Shown piece after piece: positions 14,901 through 23,617 of a stretch of DNA of 39,365 nucleotides. Below the pieces are notes generated by a model that was given only the letters and a program-made list of their open reading frames with translations, had not been told where the DNA came from and ran no database searches. Position 1 is the first letter of the stretch, and the number at the start of each line of letters is the position of its first letter. The position numbers and the translations under genes were made by a program. This stretch comes from Bacillus tuaregi (GTDB lineage Bacteria > Bacillota > Bacilli > Bacillales > Cytobacillaceae): positions 4,063,346 through 4,102,710 of the forward strand of contig NZ_LT629731.1 of assembly GCF_900104575.1 (NCBI RefSeq), given 5' to 3'.

Positions 14901-16535
14901 TTATGTTTTATCCATTAGCCTGCGATGATGAAGTACCATTCTTATATAGTAGACAGCGCTAAATAATAAAAGCCCTGCACTGGCATATAATAAATAGATT
15001 TGATAGAAATAGTAGCTAATATAGACAAAAACTAGGCTCAATAGACATAGAAGAAATGCGTCTCTTTTTCTCGAAACAACCATTTCATGCTTCATCTTTA
15101 ATGCTTCATTTGTTCGTTTCCATTCACGGTATTTCCTTGGTTCTTCTAGCACCTGTTGGATTTGATTCGGTAAGGAAACAAGTGGCTTTAAGGAAGATTT
15201 CGCAAAGTTTATTACGGTCGCTTTAGCCCCCTCTGAATTCTCCTTTAGCCAGTCCTTCAGCATCGGCTTACTCATTTCTATTAGGTCCATCTCAGGGTCA
15301 AGACTGTAAAGAATCCCAATGAACGTAGAAATAGCCCTTCCCAAGAACGCATATTCACTTGGCAATTGAATCGGCTGGTTGTTAACAAGCTTTTCAATGT
15401 CATTCATGATTTCTTCTACAACCCTTGTGTCATTTGCCTTTAAACCGTTATCGCTATAGGTTTCAATTAGCATTCTCAGAACCCGTTCAATTTCTTCCTT
15501 ATCTGCATGTGGCAGCAAGAAACGCATTCCTTCTATACCATCAACAACCTTTTTATAATCCTTTAACATAACTCCAATAACAATATCACGGATATACATG
15601 GCATCTCTTTTTCTAATAACACCCACCATACCAAAATCAATTAAAACAATAGTACCGTCAGCCTTTACCATAATATTACCGGGATGGGGATCAGCATGGA
15701 ACTTTCCTTCATTCAAAAGCTGCCCAAGAAAGCTCTCTAGCAGTACATTGGATATTTTATATTTGTCTATATGATGCTTTTCCAAGAAAGCTAAATCGTT
15801 TATCCGATTTCCTTCCTTCCATTCCATGACCAATACCCTTTTTGTTGAGTATTCCGGATAATATTGGGGAATTTCGAGACCGGGAAAATCCTCGTATTTT
15901 TTCTGAAAATAAAGCCCATTCTCAAGCTCCAAGTGAAAATCCAATTCATCACCAATGGTTCTGACAAACTCACGATAGAATAAAGAAAGGTCCATTGTAT
16001 TTTCTAATTTTGTGAAACGTTTGGCTAGCCAAAGTACAATCCGTACGGCTCTGAAATCACTATAAATAATATCACCAATTTTAGGGCGTTGAATCTTCAC
16101 AGCCACCTCTTCACCTGAGTGAAGTGTACCTCGATAAACCTCACCAATTGAGGCGGAAGCAATAGGCTCAGAGCTAATATCGTGAAGGACTTCACTATAA
16201 GACCTATTCCATTCATCTTCTAGTACTTTTTTCGACTTCTCCCATGGGACCGGTGGAACCTGGTCCAGCAGATCTGTTAATTCCTTTATATAGATATCAG
16301 GCATGATATCTTTACGTGTACTTAAGTATTGACCGAGTTTAATCATAACTCCTTCTAGGTATAATGCCTTCTCTTTGTATCTGCGCGCTTGTTTGCGTAG
16401 CAGTGCCTCCCACTGCTTATCTATTTTTTCATTCAAATTCCCGCGATGTCTTTTTTTAAAGAGAATAATCTCTATAAAAATCCTCACTGCTAGCCATACA
16501 ATGGTGTATATTCTATAGAGGGAGAAATACTTCAT
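14901..16535 (-). CDS. ABC1/AarF/UbiB-family atypical kinase
   Basis: Member of the ABC1 (UbiB/Coq8) atypical kinase family, linked to isoprenoid-quinone metabolism or lipid homeostasis in membranes. Signatures are present in order: KLGQYLSTR (the KxGQ motif), EPIASASIGEVYRG (alanine-rich loop), EVAVKIQRP (ATP-binding Lys), LLNEGKFHADPHPGNIMV (catalytic Asp and Asn) and IVLIDFGMVG (DFG-type). Two membrane helices occupy the C-terminal ~50 residues (AFLLCLLSLVFVYISYYF and LYASAGLLLFSAVYYI), another family feature. AAAGGGG lies 7 nt before the ATG at 16535, so the longer start at 16553 is not used. The substrate is unknown. A link to menaquinone is plausible given the qox operon next door, but is inference. 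Confidence 0.88.
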   Translation of the reverse strand: MKYFSLYRIYTIVWLAVRIFIEIILFKKRHRGNLNEKIDKQWEALLRKQARRYKEKALYLEGVMIKLGQYLSTRKDIMPDIYIKELTDLLDQVPPVPWEKSKKVLEDEWNRSYSEVLHDISSEPIASASIGEVYRGTLHSGEEVAVKIQRPKIGDIIYSDFRAVRIVLWLAKRFTKLENTMDLSLFYREFVRTIGDELDFHLELENGLYFQKKYEDFPGLEIPQYYPEYSTKRVLVMEWKEGNRINDLAFLEKHHIDKYKISNVLLESFLGQLLNEGKFHADPHPGNIMVKADGTIVLIDFGMVGVIRKRDAMYIRDIVIGVMLKDYKKVVDGIEGMRFLLPHADKEEIERVLRMLIETYSDNGLKANDTRVVEEIMNDIEKLVNNQPIQLPSEYAFLGRAISTFIGILYSLDPEMDLIEMSKPMLKDWLKENSEGAKATVINFAKSSLKPLVSLPNQIQQVLEEPRKYREWKRTNEALKMKHEMVVSRKRDAFLLCLLSLVFVYISYYFYQIYLLYASAGLLLFSAVYYIRMVLHHRRLMDKT

Positions 16536-16697
16536 GCTAATACCCCTTTTCAATAAATGATGTCTACTTCATTGTATATCATTCGACTTCTATTCGCATT
16601 TTTCACTCTTAACATTCTCATTTTTTCCAGCATTTTTATTAAAAAATCGTCATATTCCTGTAACTTTATTATTTACTATTTTTATGAGATAAAACCT

Positions 16698-16727
16698 TTG
16701 ACAAAGAGGGTGTACATCCATTATAGT
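16698..16727 (+). promoter_or_regulatory. Sigma-A promoter ahead of the SulP gene
   Basis: A perfect TTGACA (16698-16703) is followed after 18 nt by TATAGT (16722-16727). The transcript would start near 16734 and run through the whole mobile element copy A before reaching the SulP gene, giving a leader of about 260 nt. Confidence 0.65.
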
Positions 16728-16772
16728 TGTGACACAGTATATTCAAATAATCAAATATACAAATATAAAAAT

Positions 16773-16962
16773 CAAATTCGCCCGTCGAATTTGCGCCCGG
16801 ATTACCTGAGCTCGCTCGATAAACTACCTTTTAAAAAACCTGTGACATCCGCCGGAGGCTTAACTTCATTCAACCGGGGTTTGAACCCCCATTGAATCGA
16901 AGTACCCTTTGCATTCATCCCCCACTTGTAGTAGTGGAGGACTTCTGCTGAATGAAGTTAAA
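16773..16962. mobile_element. PATE/IS605-end-like element, full copy A
   Basis: A non-coding element of about 190 bp. The left part opens with the palindrome CAAATTCGcccgtCGAATTTG, then CCGGATTACCTGAGCTCGCT and CGATAAACTACC. The right part is delimited by TTAACTTCATTCA (16860-16872) and TGAATGAAGTTAA (16949-16961), an exact inverted repeat. These enclose hairpins GGGGTTTGAACCCC and CCACT-TGTAGT-AGTGG. The right part resembles the conserved right ends of TnpB-bearing IS605/IS1341 elements in Bacilli (from memory, unverified). No transposase is present, so it would be a palindrome-associated (PATE-like) derivative moved in trans. Confidence 0.7.
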
Positions 16963-16996
16963 TTCTAGAATACAAAAAGAGGAGATACATAAGAAA

Positions 16997-18760
16997 ATGG
17001 TTCGTAAATTTCTTTTTGACGAGAGATTTCAACATTATAGCTGGCAGACTTTACAGAAGGACCTAATATCAGGAACGATTGTAGGAATTATTGCCATTCC
17101 GCTCGGTATGGCATTTGCGATTGCTTCTGGTGTAAAGCCTGAATACGGAATTTATACGACCATCATTGCCGGGATATTAATTTCCCTTTTCGGTGGCTCA
17201 AAGTTTCAAATCGGCGGTCCAACTGGTGCCTTCATCCCGATTCTATTTGGAATTGTTATGTCCTACGGTTACGAGAATCTGCTTGTTGCCGGCATCATGG
17301 CTGGTATTATTTTAGTGCTAATGGGGATTTTCAAGCTTGGTTCGCTAATCAAGTACATCCCTCGGCCTGTCACCATCGGTTTTACAGCAGGGATAGCCAT
17401 CACTATATTCACAGGACAGATTGCTAGTTTCCTAGGTTTATCAGGAATAGAAAAAAAAGAAAGCTTTATTGAGAATATGACGGAGATTGTCCATCAATTG
17501 CACACCGTCAATCTATACAGTGTCATAACCGCAGTCATTTGTTTCATTACCATGCTGCTTACACCAAGGCTTTTTCCAAAGGTACCCGGTCCATTAATTG
17601 GGCTCCTTTTATCTACTGTTGTTGCCGCTCTTCTGTTTCCAGGTCAAGTTGATACAATTGGTACGGCGTACGGTGAGATTCCAAGCTCTTTGCCGAGCAT
17701 CTCCTTGCCACAGATCGATTTCGGGACCATTCAGCAATTAATTGGGCCTGCACTCGTCATTGCCCTTCTCGGCGGAATTGAATCGCTTCTATCTGCTGTT
17801 GTTGCCGATGGAATGACGAACACTCGCCATAACAGCAATAAAGAATTGATTGGTCAAGGGATTGCCAATATCATTACACCGCTTTTCGGTGGAATTCCAG
17901 CTACAGGTGCTATTGCCCGAACTGCTACAAATATTAAAAACGGAGCTGCCTCACCTTTGTCCGGAATCATACATGGTGTAGTAGTATTATTAATCTTAAT
18001 GATTTTTGCTCCCTATGCATCACATGTTCCACTTGCTAGTCTTGCACCAGTATTAATGGTTGTAGCTTGGAATATGAGTGAAAGACATATTTTCTCACAT
18101 ATTTTAAAGACCAAGACATCTGATTCACTTGTTTTAGTCGTAACATTTCTTCTAACAGTATTTGTAGATTTAACTACCGGTGTGGAGGTTGGACTGCTTT
18201 TAGCTGTCGTCCTGTTCACGAAACGAATGGTCGATGCACAAGTCATTGCAAAAGCCCTTCCTAACCCAAATAAAGCCAGTAAAAAAGTTGAAACTCAAAT
18301 GGTCACTGATGGACATGATTGTCCACAAATTACCATCTATAATGTAGAGGGACCATTGTTCTTTGGAGTTGCCCAGACATTTCAACAAACAATTATGCAT
18401 ACCATTAACCATAAACCATCTGTCCTGTTATTACGAATGGGAAAGGTACCTTTCATTGACATTACTGGTGAAGCAAACCTTACCAGTATCGTTAAAGACT
18501 TCTCAAAGCATGGCACTCTGCTCATTTCCGGTCTCAATGCTCAACCGGAAGAAATGTTAAGAAAAACAGGTCTATATGATTTGATTGGCGAGGAGCATTT
18601 CTTTAAGAGTACCGGAGAGGCTATCCAATTTGCCTTATATCACCTAGACACAACTAAATGCTTAGGGTGTAAACATTTCGCCTTCAGTGAATGTAAAAGC
18701 CTTTCAAATTCAAAAGAGTTGGTTGTTGAGCAAAAAAAAGTATATACTTCTATTAACTAA
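16997..18760 (+). CDS. SulP-family anion permease with STAS domain
   Basis: Integral membrane transporter of the SulP/SLC26 family (sulfate, bicarbonate or related anions). The SulP core of 10-14 helices starts with GTIVGIIAIPLGMAFAIASGVKPEYGIYTTIIAG and contains FQIGGPTGAFIPI and GGIPATGAIARTATNIKNGA. A C-terminal STAS domain (from about residue 440) starts at QITIYNVEGPLFFG and includes MGKVPFIDITGE. After STAS comes a Cys-rich tail, CLGCKHFAFSEC. I start at the ATG at 16997 (587 residues), with AGAGGAG 12 nt upstream. The frame also has an in-frame ATG at 16952 lying inside element copy A with GGAGG 11 nt before it, adding 15 residues. The ArsR gene follows. Confidence 0.88.
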   Translation: MVRKFLFDERFQHYSWQTLQKDLISGTIVGIIAIPLGMAFAIASGVKPEYGIYTTIIAGILISLFGGSKFQIGGPTGAFIPILFGIVMSYGYENLLVAGIMAGIILVLMGIFKLGSLIKYIPRPVTIGFTAGIAITIFTGQIASFLGLSGIEKKESFIENMTEIVHQLHTVNLYSVITAVICFITMLLTPRLFPKVPGPLIGLLLSTVVAALLFPGQVDTIGTAYGEIPSSLPSISLPQIDFGTIQQLIGPALVIALLGGIESLLSAVVADGMTNTRHNSNKELIGQGIANIITPLFGGIPATGAIARTATNIKNGAASPLSGIIHGVVVLLILMIFAPYASHVPLASLAPVLMVVAWNMSERHIFSHILKTKTSDSLVLVVTFLLTVFVDLTTGVEVGLLLAVVLFTKRMVDAQVIAKALPNPNKASKKVETQMVTDGHDCPQITIYNVEGPLFFGVAQTFQQTIMHTINHKPSVLLLRMGKVPFIDITGEANLTSIVKDFSKHGTLLISGLNAQPEEMLRKTGLYDLIGEEHFFKSTGEAIQFALYHLDTTKCLGCKHFAFSECKSLSNSKELVVEQKKVYTSIN

Positions 18761-18814
18761 ATAAAACGGACGTTACCTTGATAAAGCGTCCATCTCTCTA
18801 AGGAGCTGGATAAA

Positions 18815-19165
18815 TTGAATTTAGAAATGCAACAGTTTAAAGCGGAATTCTTTAAGGCGTTGGCCCACCCACTTAGAATTAAAATTCTGGAAGTGTTGTC
18901 TGAAGGAGATTTCGGAGTAAACGAAATACAAAATGCAATTGGCAGTGAAGGCTCAACGGTATCCCAGCAGTTAATGGTTTTACGAACAAAAAACATCGTT
19001 GTCGGAACAAAAAACGGAAATCGAGTGATTTATTCATTACGAGACCCCTTAATCATCGATCTTCTTACTGTGGCAAAGCAAATTTTTAACAATCATTTAG
19101 TCGATACGATTAATATCTTAGACAAAATCGTAGATCAAGAAGATGAGGATTCTGCTGAAGGATAA
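18815..19165 (+). CDS. ArsR/SmtB-family transcriptional regulator
   Basis: A winged-helix repressor of 116 residues. It opens with FKAELFKALAHPLRIKILEVL-type sequence (FKAEFFKALAHPLRIKILEV), followed by the helix-turn-helix VNEIQNAIGSEGSTVSQQLMVLRTKNIV and the wing GTKNGNRVIYSL. No CxC metal-binding motif is visible in the DNA-reading helix, so the inducer is unknown. The start is a TTG at 18815 with AAGGAG 9 nt upstream; an ATG four codons later is possible. The gene follows the SulP permease by 54 nt, most likely in one operon, and may control it. A strong terminator closes the unit. Confidence 0.9.
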   Translation: MNLEMQQFKAEFFKALAHPLRIKILEVLSEGDFGVNEIQNAIGSEGSTVSQQLMVLRTKNIVVGTKNGNRVIYSLRDPLIIDLLTVAKQIFNNHLVDTINILDKIVDQEDEDSAEG

Positions 19166-19174
19166 TCTTTACCA

Positions 19175-19221
19175 CAAAAAGCGGGGTTGATTGGTAAGCT
19201 TCCAATCAACCCCGCTTTTTG
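19175..19221. terminator. Strong bidirectional terminator
   Basis: CAAAAAGCGGGGTTGATTGG (19175-19194) is perfectly complementary to 19202-19221, giving a 20-bp stem with a 7-nt loop and T tracts on both strands. It serves the ArsR gene and the convergent gene ending at 19229. Confidence 0.95.
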
Positions 19222-19228
19222 TACGTTA

Positions 19229-20014
19229 TTAGTCATTGAACATATTAAAAAGACCGCCAATACCGCCTTCACCTTTTGATTGCCCTCCGCTATGCGGTGC
19301 CGCTGCAAACACACGGCTCGCCAAACGGCTGAATGGCAGAGATTGAATCCACACCGAACCCGGTCCTCTTAACGTAGCAAAGAATAGCCCTTCACCGCCA
19401 AATAATGCGGTCTTCACGCCTTTGACCATTTCAATGTCATAATCGACTTCTTTTGTCATAGCAACTAAACAGCCGGTATCCACACGAAGAACCTCTCCTG
19501 GGGACAATTCCTTTTTAATAATGGTTCCGCCAGCATGAACAAAGGCTAACCCATCACCTTCAAGCTTTTGCATAATGAAGCCCTCACCACCGAAGAATCC
19601 GGCTCCAATTTTCCTTTGGAATTCAACTCCCACTGTTACTCCCTTTGCCGCTGCAAGAAAAGCATCCTTTTGACATATAATTTTACCGCCCAATTCACTT
19701 AAGTCCATCGGGATGATTTTTCCTGGGTATGGAGAAGCAAAGGAAACATGCTTTTTCCCACTGACTTCGTTGGTAAAGGTCGTCATGAACAAGCTTTCAC
19801 CAGTGATGACACGCTTACCAGCATTAAGCAGCTTGCCCATAAGGCCTCCACCGCCGCCTGAGCCGTCGCCAAAAATCGTTTCCATACGGATGCCGTCCTC
19901 CATCATCATTAAGCCTCCCGCTTCGGCAATCACCGTTTCACCGGGGTCAAGCTCGACTTCAACAAACTGCATGTCATCACCGTAGAGTTTGTAATCAATT
20001 TCGTGATTATTCAT
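19229..20014 (-). CDS. TIGR00266/AIM24-family protein
   Basis: A soluble 261-residue protein of the AIM24 (TIGR00266) family, a trimeric beta-sandwich fold with no well-established function. Typical segments are [31 protein letters not shown], a glycine run ([26 protein letters not shown]), [54 protein letters not shown] and [21 protein letters not shown]. The C-terminus ends in a Gly/Ser-rich, phenylalanine-containing tail. There is no signal peptide or membrane helix. It is transcribed alone, convergent with the ArsR gene. A GGAGGA ribosome binding site lies about 6 nt upstream. Confidence 0.88.
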   Translation of the reverse strand: MNNHEIDYKLYGDDMQFVEVELDPGETVIAEAGGLMMMEDGIRMETIFGDGSGGGGGLMGKLLNAGKRVITGESLFMTTFTNEVSGKKHVSFASPYPGKIIPMDLSELGGKIICQKDAFLAAAKGVTVGVEFQRKIGAGFFGGEGFIMQKLEGDGLAFVHAGGTIIKKELSPGEVLRVDTGCLVAMTKEVDYDIEMVKGVKTALFGGEGLFFATLRGPGSVWIQSLPFSRLASRVFAAAPHSGGQSKGEGGIGGLFNMFND

Positions 20015-20941
20015 ATAATTCTCCTCCTGACAATATTAGGACCTTGACTTACTTCCATTTTACCATGTCTATTCCATTAAAAGATTAATACAATTGGTTA
20101 CAATTGTTATATACAGCTAAGTCAGCCAGAAAGTTTCGTTATTTTCATTTTTTCCTTTTTATGCTATCTTCATTCCCCTGCTGGCTCCATTTTATCTTAG
20201 ATTATAGTACCTATTTCTCCGCTAAAGGTGCCATTTTCTAAAGAATATCGTCGAAAATTGTTTCACATGAAACATTACTCTGACAATATCCTAAATCCTT
20301 CTATAGATACTCTATAAAGAACATAACGTTCTCAATAGTTATCACTCAATAATTTATTATAGGTATAATTAACTAATTTTTGAAGCTAGTTTCATCATTT
20401 GAAATTGGCTAACAATTTAGACTTGTTTATTAATTATTAAGGTGTAAAATATGGTTGCGGGTAAAAGTTACCTCACTTTAATAAGGTAATATGGGAGTAA
20501 AATAGTTTGATATCTTCCCATTTTATGGGAGGTGTTACCTATTAAAAGGGAGCTGATATCATTATTGTTTGAATAACAAGTGGGTGTTCAGTTACATGGT
20601 TTGCTGGATGAAAAGGGGTTCTGGGGTTTCTCTTTAGTAAATTTCGACTCAAAGATATTTTACTATAAAGGTTAAGGCAGTTCCACATTTCGACAGATTT
20701 TGCTCAAAAAAGCTAAATACAGGCCAAGATGAAAACGCAATCAATAAGATGCTTGGCACAAACCACGGCGTAAATAACAATATAATTATATGCTTATATT
20801 TTATATAAATATATAGTATAGTAATCCAATGTTTTTACTCCCTATTTAGTTAATTGAAAACATAATGTAACCCTTATTAAATAGGTAATTCAAGCTCTAA
20901 ACATGCTCTATCCGTAAAAAAAGCAGAAAGAGAGTGATAAA
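20015..20941. other. Long intergenic region before the SLH-protein gene, no gene seen
   Basis: 926 nt without a supported ORF. It contains diverged inverted repeats, TTACCTCACTTTAATAAGG at 20469-20487 against the complement of 20872-20892. GGGAGTAAAA (20493-20502) also recurs as TTTTACTCCC in 20834-20843, and there is a hairpin TCCCAT-TTT-ATGGGA near 20516-20530. A 6-bp stem, GCCAAG/CTTGGC, lies at about 20723-20758. Part of it is probably a long leader for the surface-protein gene. The rest has no recognised content. Confidence 0.6.
20854..20882 (+). promoter_or_regulatory. Possible promoter of the SLH-protein gene
   Basis: TTGAAA (20854-20859) and TTAAAT (20877-20882) are 17 nt apart, about 60 nt before the ATG. 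The -10 is poor, so this is only a candidate. Confidence 0.3.
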
Positions 20942-22618
20942 ATGGAAAAGCATAAAAAACGTTCCATCTCACGCACCATCTTCCTAGCATTGTTTGCTGC
21001 AGTGTTAATCTTTACACAGGCAATGGCAGCTAGTGCAGCAACCTTCTCTGATGTACCAGAATCTAGTGATTATTATGAGGTTGTTGAAGAAATCGCTAGT
21101 AAGGGCTATGTAAAAGGCTTTGATGATGGTGATTTCCATCCGGAAGTTCTATTAGACCGTGTACAGGGGGCTCTTATCTTTAGCCGCATTTTACACACAG
21201 ATACATCAAATCTTACAAAACAATATTTCACGGATGTACCAAAAGAATACCGATTCTATAAAGAAGTATCATCCATTGCCCGTGACGGTGTAATTAACGG
21301 ATACACTGACGGAACATTCGGATTATACGATTCACTTACACGTGGACAAGTGGCAATCCTTATCTATAATGCATTTGATGAATTCAAAGATTTCGAAACG
21401 GATAACGGACCATTCACAGATGTAGACGGAACAATCTATGAGGAAGCTGTTACTGCATTGTATAACGCTGAAGTAACAAAAGGAACAAGCTCTACTACAT
21501 TTAGTCCACATAAAACAATTAAAAGAGGAGACTTCCTTCTTTTATTATCAGCTGCACTAAAAGCTGTTAACGGAGAAAAAGAGATTGCTAATGTTAAAGT
21601 TAATGTAAACGAAAACCAAACTGCAACCGTAAGTGGTAAAATTAAAGACTTTAAATTAAACGGTAAAGAATTAGTAAACATTAAAATTGAGCAAGGTGAC
21701 AATCAACTTGTCAATGTGGATGTAGAGCCAACTGCAAGTCATAATTTCTCATACACTACTTCAGTTCTTGAAGTGGGTGATTACACAGCCAAAGTATCAA
21801 TCGTTGGAAGTGAGAAAGTTAAATCTGTAGATTTTACTGTAACTGACATGATTGCACCAGCAGCACCTGGCATCTCCTTCGTAGGTAAAAGTGTTGTTGG
21901 CGATGTAGTTGATTTATTAGATTTAAAATCAGATTTAACAGTTCGTTATACTTTTACAACTGAAGATGCACGAGGAGCTAAAGTTGGTGACACACTTAAA
22001 TATACGGTTACATCTGACTCTGGCAAAATTGAGGAATCTGTTATATTAACACAACAGGATATTAACCGAGGCTATGTTGAAGACGTAATCAAAACAAATG
22101 CATTAAGAAATCTATTAGGCGGCTTATTAGGTGGTACTGTCGGTGATCTTACTGGTGGATTATTAGGCGGTACTGTTGGTGGTATTCTAGGTGCTAGCAC
22201 AAATGTTTCTGCAGCTGCAGCTGACGATACCATTATCGTTGAATCACCAAGCGGAGAAGAAATTGTTACTAGTGCAGGTCTTTTAGATGGTCTTTTAGGT
22301 GGACTTCTTGGTAATGATGGTCTTCTTGGTGGATCAGGTGATGGTGGAGTTCTTGACACTAACGGTCTTTTAGGATTACCTGTTAACGGTCTTCTAAACG
22401 GTGTTGTCGAAATTGTTGACGGCGTTCTTGTAACAGTTGTTGACGGAGTTATCGTAGGCGTTGTCGATGGACTACTTGATGGTGTCGTTGGCGGACTAGT
22501 TAGTGGTTCTGAAGAAGTAACAATTGAAGCGCAATTAATTGATGCTGCCGAACATAAATCAGAAATCACAAAAGAGGTCTATAAATTCCAAGTTTCTGAT
22601 GTAGTCGGTATCCTATAA
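20942..22618 (+). CDS. SLH-domain surface protein with Gly/Leu/Val-rich repeats
   Basis: An exported 558-residue cell-surface protein. The signal peptide covers about residues 1-33 (cleavage near ASAA). Three S-layer-homology units follow, opening at FSDVPESSDYYE, FTDVPKEYRFYKE and FTDVDGTIYEEA, with the usual GYVKGFDDGDFHPE and GVINGYTDGTFG patterns; they tether proteins to pyruvylated wall polysaccharide. Residues ~215-385 look like beta-rich, Ig-like modules. Residues ~390-416 and ~445-523 are low-complexity: runs of LLGG, GLLDG, VVDGV and GGLLG, before a short closing beta segment. The ribosome binding site is AGAGAGTGATAAA, weaker than usual. No sortase motif. The repeat region is not a family I recognise. 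Confidence 0.87.
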   Translation: MEKHKKRSISRTIFLALFAAVLIFTQAMAASAATFSDVPESSDYYEVVEEIASKGYVKGFDDGDFHPEVLLDRVQGALIFSRILHTDTSNLTKQYFTDVPKEYRFYKEVSSIARDGVINGYTDGTFGLYDSLTRGQVAILIYNAFDEFKDFETDNGPFTDVDGTIYEEAVTALYNAEVTKGTSSTTFSPHKTIKRGDFLLLLSAALKAVNGEKEIANVKVNVNENQTATVSGKIKDFKLNGKELVNIKIEQGDNQLVNVDVEPTASHNFSYTTSVLEVGDYTAKVSIVGSEKVKSVDFTVTDMIAPAAPGISFVGKSVVGDVVDLLDLKSDLTVRYTFTTEDARGAKVGDTLKYTVTSDSGKIEESVILTQQDINRGYVEDVIKTNALRNLLGGLLGGTVGDLTGGLLGGTVGGILGASTNVSAAAADDTIIVESPSGEEIVTSAGLLDGLLGGLLGNDGLLGGSGDGGVLDTNGLLGLPVNGLLNGVVEIVDGVLVTVVDGVIVGVVDGLLDGVVGGLVSGSEEVTIEAQLIDAAEHKSEITKEVYKFQVSDVVGIL

Positions 22619-22626
22619 TCACTTTC

Positions 22627-22655
22627 AAAGGACAGAGTCTTCACTCTGTCCTTTT
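22627..22655. terminator. Bidirectional terminator between the SLH gene and proC
   Basis: AAAGGACAGAG and CTCTGTCCTTTT form an 11-bp stem with a 6-nt loop. It lies 9 nt after the SLH-gene stop and 12 nt beyond the proC stop on the other strand. Confidence 0.85.
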
Positions 22656-22666
22656 CCATTTTATCG

Positions 22667-23473
22667 TTATTCCCCTATCCCCTTCGTCTTATTTGTACAT
22701 GCCTTCATTGCTTCCAAGATTGCTGCCCGAAATTGCTTTTCCTCTAAGGCCGCAACAGCTCGAATCGTTGAACCGCCTGGTGTACAGACATCATCCTTTA
22801 ACACACCTGGATGCTTCCCAGTCTCCAACACCATTTTTGCTGCTCCTAATATTGCCTGGGCAGCCATACGATAGGCTTGGACACGGGGAATTCCATCACG
22901 AACACCGCCGTCAGCTAATGCTTCAATGAACATATAGGCATATGCTGGTGAGGATCCGCTTATAGCTGGAACGGCATCCATGAGTTTTTCATCAATGACC
23001 TCTGTTTTACCAAAGCTATTCAATAAATGGAGAACAAGATCTAAGTCATTCTCCGTCACAAAGCGGTTGACACTCAGCGCTGTCATCCCTTCCCCCACAA
23101 GCGACGGCGTATTGGGCATGGTACGAACAACCTTGACACTTCGACCGATACCATTTTCAACCTGTTCGATAGTAATCCCAGCTGCCATGGTGATAATCAC
23201 AGCATTCTCCTTCAGACTGCCCTTTATTTCAGCCAGAACCTGAACATGATCTGCTGGATGAACAGCAAGAAACAGAATATCCGACCATTCCGCAACCTCT
23301 TGATTATGAAGACTGCCCTTTACCTGATAATGCTCCTCTATTTCTATAAGAGTAGACTCTCTTCTCGTGCTTACCAATATATTCTCATTTAGTACAACAC
23401 CAGCCTTAAGCATCCCTGCCATAATAGCCTTACCCATTTTGCCACAGCCAATAAATCCAATTCTTTCATCCAT
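22667..23473 (-). CDS. proC: Pyrroline-5-carboxylate reductase
   Basis: NAD(P)H-dependent reduction of 1-pyrroline-5-carboxylate to proline, the last step of proline synthesis. The N-terminal Rossmann domain starts with IGFIGCGKMGKAI (dinucleotide motif GxGxMG, residues 9-14). Further family segments are FLAVHPADH, VIITMAAGITIEQVENG, VVRTMPNTPSLVGEGMTAL, and the C-terminal signature SGSSPAYAYMFIEALADGGVRDGI followed by KDDVCTPGGSTIRAVAALE. The 268-residue length is standard. AGGAAGTGG precedes the ATG. It is monocistronic and divergent from dcyD. Bacilli often have several paralogues (proG, proH, proI), and which one this is cannot be decided. Confidence 0.93.
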   Translation of the reverse strand: MDERIGFIGCGKMGKAIMAGMLKAGVVLNENILVSTRRESTLIEIEEHYQVKGSLHNQEVAEWSDILFLAVHPADHVQVLAEIKGSLKENAVIITMAAGITIEQVENGIGRSVKVVRTMPNTPSLVGEGMTALSVNRFVTENDLDLVLHLLNSFGKTEVIDEKLMDAVPAISGSSPAYAYMFIEALADGGVRDGIPRVQAYRMAAQAILGAAKMVLETGKHPGVLKDDVCTPGGSTIRAVAALEEKQFRAAILEAMKACTNKTKGIGE

Positions 23474-23617
23474 TTATTCCACTTCCTATTCTCATTTACT
23501 AGCTACCCACATCATAGCAAAAACAGCAGATGGAGAAAAACTATCCACATTGCTAAAAATTTAGGTTTCGGGAAATGCACAAAAAAACTTAGACATCTCA
23601 TGAACGTCTTTATTCTC

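Noticed and set aside
16557-16895. 112-codon plus-strand ORF upstream of the SulP gene
   Set aside because: No ribosome binding site, composition follows the AT-rich DNA, and it runs into the non-coding element copy A.
20690-20800. c-di-GMP or other riboswitch before the SLH gene (ACGCAA and a GCCAAG/CTTGGC stem)
   Set aside because: The conserved core of the GEMM motifs and the tetraloop receptor are missing, and only short fragments match.
22072-22569. 165-codon minus-strand Pro/Ser/Thr-rich ORF
   Set aside because: It is the antisense shadow of the Gly/Leu/Val repeat region of the SLH gene, with no start signals.
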